The notes beneath the pieces were generated by a model. That model was not told the origin of the DNA. It was given only the letters and a program-made list of their open reading frames with translations, and did not search any database. A stretch of 64,000 bases of DNA, taken from Pseudomonadota bacterium (GTDB taxonomy: Bacteria > Pseudomonadota > Gammaproteobacteria > Steroidobacterales > Steroidobacteraceae). Of the stretch, positions 55,547-63,017 are shown piece by piece. Every line of letters starts with the position of its first letter. Within the stretch, counting starts at the first letter, position 1. A program made the position numbers and the translations under genes. The DNA is taken from assembly GCA_021805275.1 (NCBI GenBank), contig JAJZFQ010000097.1, forward strand, positions 1 to 64,000, written 5' to 3'.

Positions 55547-56050
55547 ATGAGCCGATACCGTCCGCCCGCGCCCCCGTCTTCCCAGTACATCACTGCCCAG
55601 GGCGCCGAGCAGCTGCGGCTAGAGCTTGACGAGCTGTGGCGACTCGAACGTCCCCAGGTCACCCGCGCGGTGGCGGCGGCAGCGGCCCAGGGCGACCGGT
55701 CGGAAAATGCCGAGTACACCTATGGCAAGCGCCGGCTGCGCGAGATCGACCGGCGGGTGCGATTTCTGCGCAAGCGGCTCGAAGGAATGGTGGTGGTCGA
55801 TCAGCCGCCGACCGATCCGCGCCGCGTGTTCTTCGGTGCCTGGGTAACCTTGGAGGCCGAGGACGGCGAGCTCATCCGCTACCGCATCGTCGGACCGGAC
55901 GAGATAGACCGCGAGCCGGGGTTCATCAGCATGGACTCCCCACTCGGCCGCGCACTGCTCGGCCGGCGGCTGGACGACACACTGAGCGTAGCGCTGCCGG
56001 GCGGGACCCGGCGCTACGTGATCGTCGAGATCTGCTACGTGCCGGCCTGA
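55547..56050 (+). CDS. greB: Transcript cleavage factor GreB
   Basis: Enters the RNA polymerase secondary channel and stimulates cleavage of backtracked RNA. The 167-residue protein has the N-terminal coiled coil with [29 protein letters not shown], here with the acidic tip D..E near 49-52, and the C-terminal FKBP-like domain with [10 protein letters not shown] and [22 protein letters not shown]. The [11 protein letters not shown] and C-terminal features favour GreB over GreA. It converges on the homospermidine synthase gene after 10 bases. Confidence 0.93.
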   Translation: MSRYRPPAPPSSQYITAQGAEQLRLELDELWRLERPQVTRAVAAAAAQGDRSENAEYTYGKRRLREIDRRVRFLRKRLEGMVVVDQPPTDPRRVFFGAWVTLEAEDGELIRYRIVGPDEIDREPGFISMDSPLGRALLGRRLDDTLSVALPGGTRRYVIVEICYVPA

Positions 56051-56060
56051 TGGCCGGGGG

Positions 56061-57491
56061 CTACCACAGCACGCGCACGTTCTTGAACTGCCAGGGGTCC
56101 GAGGTGTCGATGTCCTCGGGGAACAGACGCCCGCGCTCGTGCAGCGGCGTCCAGTCGGTATAGCGGCCGACGACCGGGCCGAGGTAGGGCCGGCAGATCT
56201 CGATGTTGCGCTGGAAGTCCATCTCCTCGGGCTCGATAAGGCCGCGGTTGGGATTCTCCATCGCCCAGATGACGCCCGCGAGCACCGCGACGGTCACCTG
56301 CAGGCTGGTTGCATTGTTCCAGGGCGCGAGCCGGCGCGCCTCCTCGATCGACAGCTGCGAGCCGTACCAGTAGGCGTTCTTCTTGTGCCCGGCGAGCAAT
56401 ACCCCGAGCTCGTCGATGCCGCTGACGATCTCCTCCATCAGCAGCCGCTGGCGCTCCTGCTGCACATAGTTGCGCCCGAGCAGCTCGTGCACCGACATCA
56501 CCGCCTGATCGCAGGGATGGTAGGCATAGTGCACCGTCGGGCGGTAGGCCACCTGCGAGCCCTCGCGCACGGTGAGGTAATCGGCCAGCGAGATCGCCTC
56601 CCCGTGGGTAATGCAGAAGCCGTGGAAGTGGCCTGCCAGCGGCGTCCAGGTGCGCACGCGCGTGCCTGCGCCGGGCTGCATCAGGTAGATCGCCGCCTGA
56701 CATCCGGTCTCGTGCCGCTTCCCGTCGCGCGGAAAATTCCGCTCGTGCGTCCCCCAGCCCATCTCGCTCGGCTGCGAGCCCTCGCTGACGAAGCCGTCGA
56801 TCGACCAGGTGTTGACGAACTCGCCCGGCTCCTTCGCCACGCGGGTGCGCTGCGTGTCGCGCTCGGCGACGTGGATGGTCTTCACGCCGAGCTGGCGCGC
56901 CAGCGCACCCCACTCGGCGCCCGAGGCGGGTGTCGCGGTGTGCACGCCGGTGTCGGCCGCGATATTGAGCAGCGCCTGCTTGACCAGGTGGGAGACCAGA
57001 CCCGGATTGGCCCCGTGGGTCAGCACGGCCGTCGGCGAGCGCTCATTGCCCTGACGCAGCGCGAGCGCCTCCTCGCGCAGCGCGTAGTTGGTGCGCCGCC
57101 CCGCTGGCACGGTCGGGTCGGTGTAGCCACCGGGCCAGGGCTCGATGCACGTGTCCAGGTACATCGCGCCCTTCTCCCAGCACAGCTTGATCAGCGCCAG
57201 GCTGGAGACGTTCACCGAGACATTGAGCAGGAAATCCCCGCGCCCGATCAGGGTGCCGAGCACGCGCCGATAGTTCTCGCGCGTCAGCGTCTCGCGCACG
57301 AAGCGCACGCCATACTGCGCGGCCTCGACGCTGCCCTTGTCCTCGGCGGTCACGATGGTGATGCGCTCGGCCGAAATGCCGATGTGTCGCAGCAGCAGCG
57401 GCAGAACACCCTGGCCGATGCTACCGAACCCGACCAGGACGATGCGCCCGGGAAACTCGACGTGGATCTTGTGTTCGCTCATCTCGCTCAT
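56061..57491 (-). CDS. hss: Homospermidine synthase
   Basis: Makes sym-homospermidine from two putrescines with NAD+. The 476-residue protein has the Rossmann motif RIVLVGFGSIGQGVLPLLLRH at 16-36, IVTAEDKG, YLDTCIEPWPGGYTDP, LTHGANPGLVSHLVKQALL, WSIDGFVSEGSQPSEMGWGTHE and HGFCITHGEAISLADYLTV, characteristic of bacterial Hss. The substrate putrescine can come from the decarboxylase at 12.6 kb or via SpeA at 59.4 kb. Start ATG 57491 or the in-frame ATG 57482. Confidence 0.93.
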   Translation of the reverse strand: MSEMSEHKIHVEFPGRIVLVGFGSIGQGVLPLLLRHIGISAERITIVTAEDKGSVEAAQYGVRFVRETLTRENYRRVLGTLIGRGDFLLNVSVNVSSLALIKLCWEKGAMYLDTCIEPWPGGYTDPTVPAGRRTNYALREEALALRQGNERSPTAVLTHGANPGLVSHLVKQALLNIAADTGVHTATPASGAEWGALARQLGVKTIHVAERDTQRTRVAKEPGEFVNTWSIDGFVSEGSQPSEMGWGTHERNFPRDGKRHETGCQAAIYLMQPGAGTRVRTWTPLAGHFHGFCITHGEAISLADYLTVREGSQVAYRPTVHYAYHPCDQAVMSVHELLGRNYVQQERQRLLMEEIVSGIDELGVLLAGHKKNAYWYGSQLSIEEARRLAPWNNATSLQVTVAVLAGVIWAMENPNRGLIEPEEMDFQRNIEICRPYLGPVVGRYTDWTPLHERGRLFPEDIDTSDPWQFKNVRVLW

Positions 57492-57597
57492 GATTACCCG
57501 ATAAATACAGCAGAGGGCGCCTGGGGCGGGACTGGCGATCCGGCGCCGACGCCAGCGCGGAGGGTATCAAAGCGCGGCGATCGACGAAACGCCGAGC

Positions 57598-58263
57598 TCA
57601 GCCCTCGCGCCAGTGGGGCGGATACGTGCGCTCGTAGCCCGGCAGCGTCGCGATGCGCTCGAGCCAGCGGCCGAGGGCGGGATAGTTGATCTCCACGGGC
57701 ATGAAGCGCGAGGCGAGCTCGCGCGCCGCCGGTCGCTCCAGCGCGCGCTTCAGCAACTGAATGCCCGGGAAAATCACCATGTCGACCGCCGAGAAGCGCT
57801 CACCGACCACCCAGTCGGACTTCGACAGCCGTCCCTCGATCGTGCGCGCCTCGCTCGCCACCGCGTGCATGGCCTGGGTGATCTCCTCGCTGCGCAGATC
57901 AGCGTTGCCGGCGAACACCGCGCGGGTGATCGTGCGCAGCTGCGGCTCGATGTACGCCTGGTACTCGCAGATCACCCGCATGATGGTGCCGGCCTCCTCG
58001 GGGCTCGCGCCGAAGATGGGGGGCTCGGGGTACTTCAGATCGAGGTAGTAGAGGATGGCGAGGGACTCGAAGCAGATGTAATCGCCGTCCTTGAGCACCG
58101 GCACGCGCCCGCGCGGGTTCATCTGCAGCATGTGCGGGGACTTGTGCTCCTGCTTGGAGAACTGCAGCAGGTGTGCCGAGTAAGAGAGACCCTTGTGCTC
58201 GAGCGCGAGCAGCACCCGCCACGCGTACGGACTGCCGCTGCCCCAGTAGACCTCGATCGCCAT
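57598..58263 (-). CDS. Glutathione S-transferase family protein
   Basis: A 221-residue GST. ATG 58263 follows a GGGGGGACGG ribosome site. The thioredoxin-fold N-terminal domain has VYWGSGSPYAWRVLLALEHKGLSY, RGRVPVLKDGDYICFESLAILYYLD (the cis-Pro and the Glu-Ser glutathione-binding motif). The helical C-terminal domain has FSAVDMVIFPGI, the N-capping/hydrophobic-staple region. The substrate is unknown. It is divergent from the sulfurtransferase gene. Confidence 0.92.
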   Translation of the reverse strand: MAIEVYWGSGSPYAWRVLLALEHKGLSYSAHLLQFSKQEHKSPHMLQMNPRGRVPVLKDGDYICFESLAILYYLDLKYPEPPIFGASPEEAGTIMRVICEYQAYIEPQLRTITRAVFAGNADLRSEEITQAMHAVASEARTIEGRLSKSDWVVGERFSAVDMVIFPGIQLLKRALERPAARELASRFMPVEINYPALGRWLERIATLPGYERTYPPHWREG

Positions 58264-58417
58264 CCGTCCCCCCTGTGGTTGCCCCGGAATTGTACCGGGT
58301 TCCGGGCAGCCGGTGCCGCGCGGCGCTCGCCCCTGCCGCCGGTTCGCCCGCGAGGCCTTCGCTGCATAGAATGGGGCCGGCACCGGCGGCTCGCGCCGCC
58401 GCAACGGCGGGACGCAC

Positions 58418-59278
58418 ATGTTCGACACATTGATCAGCGCGCACGAACTGGCACGGCGGCTCGGGCAGACCACGCTCGTCGTGATCGACTGCCGTTTCGA
58501 TCTGGCCCGGCCCGACTGGGGCGAGGCGGCCTATGCCGCGGCGCGCATTCCGCAGGCGCGCTACGCGCACCTGGACCGGGATCTGTCCGGGCCGCTCTCG
58601 AGTGCGAGCGGACGGCACCCGCTGCCGCCGCCCGCGGCACTCGCCGAATGCTTCGGCCGCTGGGGGATCGAGGCGCACACCCAGGTGATCGCCTACGACC
58701 AGGGACCCGGTGCGTTCGCCGCCCGACTGTGGTGGCTGTTGCGCTGGATGGGACATCGGCACGTCGCGGTGCTCGACGGCGGGTGGGCCGTCTGGCAGGC
58801 CGAGGGACTGCCGCTCGAGAGCGGTGCGCCCGCCGCCGCGAGCGCTCGGCGCTTCACCGGCCGACCCGACCCGCGGCTGCTGGCCGATGCGCCGGAACTC
58901 GAGCAGGCGGTCGCATCGGGGGAGCTCGAGCGAGGCGAGCGGCTGTTGATCGACGCGCGCGGGGCGGATCGCTTCGCCGGGCGGAACGAGACCCTCGATC
59001 CGGTCGCCGGACACATTCCCGGAGCGGTGAACGAGCCCTTCACCGAGAACCTCCAGGAGGGCCGCTTGCGCGCCCCGAGCGCGCTGCGCGCCCGATACCT
59101 GCAGATCCTCCGGGGCCGCACCGCGAGCGAGGCGGTGTGCATGTGCGGCTCGGGGGTGACCGCCTGCCACACGCTGCTCGCGCTCGAGATTGCCGGCCTC
59201 GGCGGCGCGCGGCTCTACGCCGGCTCGTGGAGCGAGTGGATCGGCGATCCGAGGCGGCCCGTCACCCGGGACGGCTGA
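58418..59278 (+). CDS. sseA: 3-mercaptopyruvate/thiosulfate sulfurtransferase
   Basis: Tandem rhodanese of 286 residues. The first domain (about 5-135) is non-catalytic; the second has the active-site loop CGSGVTAC with nucleophile C243, the sequence typical of mercaptopyruvate sulfurtransferases rather than CRxGx(R/T) rhodaneses. Substrate binding Arg residues are in IDARGADRFAGRNE. It transfers sulfur to cyanide or thiols. A TAGAAT -10-like element is at 58366-58371, about 46 bases upstream. Confidence 0.92.
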   Translation: MFDTLISAHELARRLGQTTLVVIDCRFDLARPDWGEAAYAAARIPQARYAHLDRDLSGPLSSASGRHPLPPPAALAECFGRWGIEAHTQVIAYDQGPGAFAARLWWLLRWMGHRHVAVLDGGWAVWQAEGLPLESGAPAAASARRFTGRPDPRLLADAPELEQAVASGELERGERLLIDARGADRFAGRNETLDPVAGHIPGAVNEPFTENLQEGRLRAPSALRARYLQILRGRTASEAVCMCGSGVTACHTLLALEIAGLGGARLYAGSWSEWIGDPRRPVTRDG

Positions 59279-59383
59279 GGGGCGGCACTGGGGAAAATTT
59301 TTCCCGCGGGACTTTCACTGCAGCACCATTTTGATATCTTGCGCGGCGAACGCACTCCCGCGCGGCGTACGGAAATCACCGAC

Positions 59384-61357
59384 GTGGCCGTAGATCCCAA
59401 GAGCATCGGCACCCCCCAGTACAACCCTACCTCGCCCTGGCGCATCGAGGACTCCCTCGAGCTCTACCATGTCAACGCATGGGGCAAGGGCTATTTCGGC
59501 ATCAACGCGGCCGGCCACGTCGTCGTGCGCCCCGATACGCTGCCGGGGAGCGACATCGACCTGTACGAGGTGATCGAGGGGCTCGAGGCCCGCGACCTCA
59601 CCACGCCGGTGGTGGTGCGCTTCTCGGACATCCTGGCGCATCGCCTGAAGCATCTGCACGATGCGTTCGCGCAGGCAATCGCCGAGAACGACTACCGCAA
59701 CCGCTATGCGGCGGTGTTCCCGATCAAGGTCAATCAGCAGCGCCTCGTGGTCGAAGAGGTGTACCGCTACGGCGCGCAGTTCGGCTTCGGCCTGGAGGTC
59801 GGCTCCAAGCCCGAGCTGCTCGCCGTGATGGCGATGACCGAGAACGCCTCGGACCGGCTGATCGTGTGCAACGGCTTTAAGGACGACAGCTACATCGAGG
59901 CGGTCACGCTGGCGACCAAGCTGGGTCGGACCATCATCCCGGTAGTGGAGAATTTCGACGAGCTGGCGCTCATCCTCAAGCACGCGGAGAAATACCGGGT
60001 TCGCCCGCGCATCGGTGTGCGCGTAAAGCTGGTGACGGAAGGCTCGGGAAAGTGGCGCGACTCGACCGGTGAGAAGTCGAAGTTCGGGCTGTTCATCACG
60101 GAGATCCTCGAGCTGGTGCGCGAGCTCAAGGCGCGCGACATGCTCGACTGCCTGCAGCTCGTACACTGCCACCCGGGCAGCCAGCTGCAGGACATCCGCC
60201 GCGTCAAGGACGCGATCAATGAGCTCGCGCACGTGTACGCGGAGCTGAAGCTGATGGGCGCGGGCTTGCAGTATATCGACGTCGGCGGTGGGCTCGGCGT
60301 CGATTACGATGGCAGCGGCACCAACTACACCTCTTCGATGAACTACACGCTGAACGAGTATGCGAACGACGTCGTATACCGCATCGCGAGTGTCTGCAAC
60401 GCGCGCGCAGTGCCGCACCCGATGATCATCAGCGAGTCCGGGCGGGCGGTCGCCGCCTATCACAGCGTGCTCATCTTCGATGTACTCGGCTCCTCGGCGC
60501 TCGACAAGTTTCGCGTCACGGGCCGCGAGGAAGAGGACTACGGCGGCGGCGATGAACTGCCCCAGCCGGTGCACGACCTGTTCGAGGCGTTTCGCTCGGT
60601 CAGCCGGCGGCGGCTGGTCGAGTGTTATCACGACGCGCTCACCGCGCGCGACCAGGTGCTGCAGATGTTCAACCTGGGGCTGCTGTCGCTGGAATTCCGC
60701 GGCCTCGCCGAACGGCTCTTCTGGGCCACCTGCGCCAAGGTGCGCGACTGCTGCCGGCGCCTGGAGCGCCAGCCGGAGGAACTCGAGGGGCTCGAGTCGA
60801 TTCTCTCGGACACCTACTTCTGCAACGTCTCGGTTTTCCAGTCCCTCCCGGACAGCTGGGCGATCGATCAACTCTTCCCGATCATGCCCATCCACCGCCT
60901 CGATGAGCTTCCGACGCGCACCGGCGTGCTCGCCGACATCACCTGCGATTCCGACGGCAAGATCGATCACTTCGTTTCGTTGCGCGACATCAAGCACACT
61001 CTGGAGCTGCACGAGCTGCGTGCCGGGGAGCGCTATTACCTCGCCGCCTTCCTGGTCGGGGCCTATCAGGAGACTCTCGGCGACCTGCACAACCTGTTCG
61101 GCGATACCCACGTCGTGCACGTTCGCCGGCACGACGAGGGCGGCTGGTGGATCGAGGAAGTGGTCAAGGGCGACACCGCCAACCGCGTGCTCGAGTACAT
61201 GGAGTACGACGTGGCAGAGCTGTCCCCGGCGCTGATGCGCGACTGCGAGCGAGCGATCCGCGACGGACGCATGAGCATCGCCGAGAGCCAGGTGCTCAAG
61301 CGATTCTACGAGAGCGAACTGGACGGGTACGCCTACCTGGAGCCGGCGGGAAGCTAA
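59384..61357 (+). CDS. speA: Biosynthetic arginine decarboxylase SpeA
   Basis: Decarboxylates arginine to agmatine, a route to putrescine. The protein is about 657 residues from GTG 59384 (TTG 59339 would add 15). PLP-domain motifs: YAAVFPIKVNQQRLVVEEV with the PLP lysine, GLEVGSKPELLAVMA, LVHCHPGSQLQDIRRVK, YIDVGGGLGVDYDGS and MIISESGRAV, and the C-terminal YFCNVSVFQSLPDSWAIDQLFPIMPIHRL (in parts), all standard for SpeA. No speB or aguA/B gene is in the window. Confidence 0.95.
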   Translation: MAVDPKSIGTPQYNPTSPWRIEDSLELYHVNAWGKGYFGINAAGHVVVRPDTLPGSDIDLYEVIEGLEARDLTTPVVVRFSDILAHRLKHLHDAFAQAIAENDYRNRYAAVFPIKVNQQRLVVEEVYRYGAQFGFGLEVGSKPELLAVMAMTENASDRLIVCNGFKDDSYIEAVTLATKLGRTIIPVVENFDELALILKHAEKYRVRPRIGVRVKLVTEGSGKWRDSTGEKSKFGLFITEILELVRELKARDMLDCLQLVHCHPGSQLQDIRRVKDAINELAHVYAELKLMGAGLQYIDVGGGLGVDYDGSGTNYTSSMNYTLNEYANDVVYRIASVCNARAVPHPMIISESGRAVAAYHSVLIFDVLGSSALDKFRVTGREEEDYGGGDELPQPVHDLFEAFRSVSRRRLVECYHDALTARDQVLQMFNLGLLSLEFRGLAERLFWATCAKVRDCCRRLERQPEELEGLESILSDTYFCNVSVFQSLPDSWAIDQLFPIMPIHRLDELPTRTGVLADITCDSDGKIDHFVSLRDIKHTLELHELRAGERYYLAAFLVGAYQETLGDLHNLFGDTHVVHVRRHDEGGWWIEEVVKGDTANRVLEYMEYDVAELSPALMRDCERAIRDGRMSIAESQVLKRFYESELDGYAYLEPAGS

Positions 61358-61679
61358 CTGTTGCGTCGCTGCTACAGACTTCGGGTGACTTCGCCCGAAC
61401 CGACCCGGCAAGTGTTTGCGTCCCGCAAAAGCTGGGAGTAGCATCGGTCCGGTTCCAGTCCGCAGTGGATTGATCACGTTTGAGTTTCCGACTCCTTCGA
61501 TCCGCTCCGCTCCGCGCATCCTCCTGGGGTGAGCCTCTCGCAGGCTTCTGGGCCAGGGGCGGTGTTGGTGCACCCGGCCCAAGCATGTCCATCCACGCCC
61601 TGTCCTTCCCGACTGATCCCGCGATGCCCGCCACCGACGCGAGCGGCCGGCGGATCGCGCTGCCAAGAGAGACTTCCGG
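61358..61679 (+). other. 322-bp intergenic leader between speA and the RRM gene
   Basis: No protein gene with family features is seen. A TTCGGG...CCCGAA hairpin lies 25 bases after speA, without a T-run. A TTG-initiated frame (61480-61683) ends in an ATGA overlap with the RRM start but has no recognisable sequence. A long structured leader would fit cold-inducible RNA-binding protein genes (inference). Confidence 0.3.
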
Positions 61680-61961
61680 ATGACGACGATTTATGTAGGC
61701 AATCTGCCTTTCAACGCCACCGAGCAGGATGTGAAGACGCTCTTCGAGCGTCACGGCAAGGTGGATTCGGTCAAGTTGATCAACGACCGGGAAACCGGCA
61801 AGCCGCGCGGCTTCGGCTTCGTGGAAATGGCACCGGGCGAGGCGCAGGGGGCGATCCAGGCGCTGAATGGCTTCCAGATGAACGGCCGAGCGCTGCGGGT
61901 GAACGAAGCCCAGGAGCGGGCACCGCGACCCCGTTCCGGCGGCGGTCCGTTCCGCCGCTGA
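61680..61961 (+). CDS. RRM-domain RNA-binding protein
   Basis: A 93-residue single RRM protein of the glycine-rich/cold-inducible type. RNP2 is IYVGNL (4-9), RNP1 is RGFGFVEM (43-50), and the fold is complete to ALRVNEAQ. The short tail is Arg/Gly/Pro-rich (RPRSGGGPFRR). Such proteins bind single-stranded RNA and often respond to cold in bacteria; here the role is unknown. GAGAGA lies 10 bases before the ATG. A hairpin follows the gene. Confidence 0.94.
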   Translation: MTTIYVGNLPFNATEQDVKTLFERHGKVDSVKLINDRETGKPRGFGFVEMAPGEAQGAIQALNGFQMNGRALRVNEAQERAPRPRSGGGPFRR

Positions 61962-61973
61962 GCGACGCCACGG

Positions 61974-62010
61974 CGACCGCCGCACAGCGCGCGGCGGTCG
62001 GCTTGTGTTG
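61974..62010 (+). terminator. Hairpin after the RRM gene
   Basis: CGACCGCCGC (61974-61983), a 7-base loop and GCGGCGGTCG (61991-62000) form a perfect 10-bp stem, 13 bases after the RRM stop. Only a weak T-rich tail (GCTTGTGTTG) follows. Confidence 0.6.
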
Positions 62011-62106
62011 CACTCCTGGAGCCGGCCTCGGTCGACGGGCGCGGTGCGATTCCGCCATTGCCGGCGTGACAGGCCCCGCCCTGGCCTGGGGACGGCCACC
62101 GAAACG

Positions 62107-62136
62107 CTCCGCCGCAGTTCCAGCGGGGTTTTTTTT
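62107..62136 (+). terminator. Hairpin with T8 tract upstream of the methyltransferase-fold lipoprotein
   Basis: CTCCGC (62107-62112) pairs with GCGGGG (62123-62128) with one wobble, followed by eight T residues (62129-62136). It looks like a rho-independent terminator for a transcript from the RRM side. It ends 20 bases before ATG 62156, so it could also act as an attenuator. Confidence 0.65.
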
Positions 62137-62155
62137 GGCCGCGTACCCGTCCACA

Positions 62156-63004
62156 ATGGCAGCCCTCATGCGAGCGCTTCCGAAGGCGGCCCCGGCCGCC
62201 GCGACCGCCCTGGCTGCCGTGGTACTGCTGGCCGGCTGCGCCACCACGAGCGGACGGCATTCCACGGCCATCTCCCTCGACACCATCCTGGCCGGTCCGC
62301 GGCCGGCCGCCGAGCGGCTCCTCGACCAGGAGCGCCACCCCGCACAGACGCTGCTGTTCTTCGGTCTGCGCCCCGAATCGCGCGTGCTGCAGGTCTGGCC
62401 CCACTCCGGCTACTACACCCGTATCATCGCCCCGCTGCTGCGCGGCCGGGGCCGGCTCTACACGGCGCTGATCGATCCCGGTCACAGCCGCTTCCTGGCG
62501 GCGCGCAACGCGGCATATCGCCAGCTGCTGGCATCCGATCCGGGCGTCTATCGACGCGTACAGGTCGTGACGTTCCCGCTGAACGGCGGGGATGCCGTCC
62601 CGCCGGGCTCCGTTACGCTGGTCCTGGCCTTCGGTGATCTGCACCAGTGGATGGCCCGTGGCGCTGCCAATCAGGCCCTGACGAGCATTTACCGGGCGCT
62701 CGCGCCGGGCGGTGTGCTCGGGTTGATCGACAACCGTGCCGCGCCGGGATCGAAGCTCGATCGACACGCCCGCACGGGTTACATCGATCAGTCCTATGCC
62801 ATCCGGCTGGTCGAATCGCACGGCTTCAGGCTGGTGGCCACCTCCGAGGTCAATGCCAACCCGCGGGACACCAAGGGTTATCCGGCCGGCGCGTGGACGC
62901 TGCCGCCGGCTTACCGGCTCGGCAAGATCGACCGTGCGCACTATGCGGCGATCGGGGAGCCGGACCGCTTCACGCTGAAATTCGTCAAAGCGCCCCGGCA
63001 CTGA
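62156..63004 (+). CDS. Lipoprotein with class I methyltransferase-like fold
   Basis: A 282-residue protein. It begins with a signal peptide and perfect lipobox LAGC (C28). The rest resembles the predicted methyltransferase group COG4798: RVLQVWPHSGYYTRIIAPLL replaces the usual SAM motif I, followed by VTLVLAFGDLHQWM, YRALAPGGVLGLIDNRA (a typical post-motif strand) and a GF.L....EVNANPRD segment near 220-240. The weak SAM motif and export signal make methyl transfer uncertain. A TTTTTTTT terminator precedes it. Confidence 0.8.
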   Translation: MAALMRALPKAAPAAATALAAVVLLAGCATTSGRHSTAISLDTILAGPRPAAERLLDQERHPAQTLLFFGLRPESRVLQVWPHSGYYTRIIAPLLRGRGRLYTALIDPGHSRFLAARNAAYRQLLASDPGVYRRVQVVTFPLNGGDAVPPGSVTLVLAFGDLHQWMARGAANQALTSIYRALAPGGVLGLIDNRAAPGSKLDRHARTGYIDQSYAIRLVESHGFRLVATSEVNANPRDTKGYPAGAWTLPPAYRLGKIDRAHYAAIGEPDRFTLKFVKAPRH

Positions 63005-63017
63005 GCGCCCCGCGGGG

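Noticed and set aside
61480..61683. 67-codon TTG frame before the RRM gene as a protein gene
   Set aside because: No ribosome site, rare TTG start and no recognisable sequence; kept only as a possible upstream frame in the leader.
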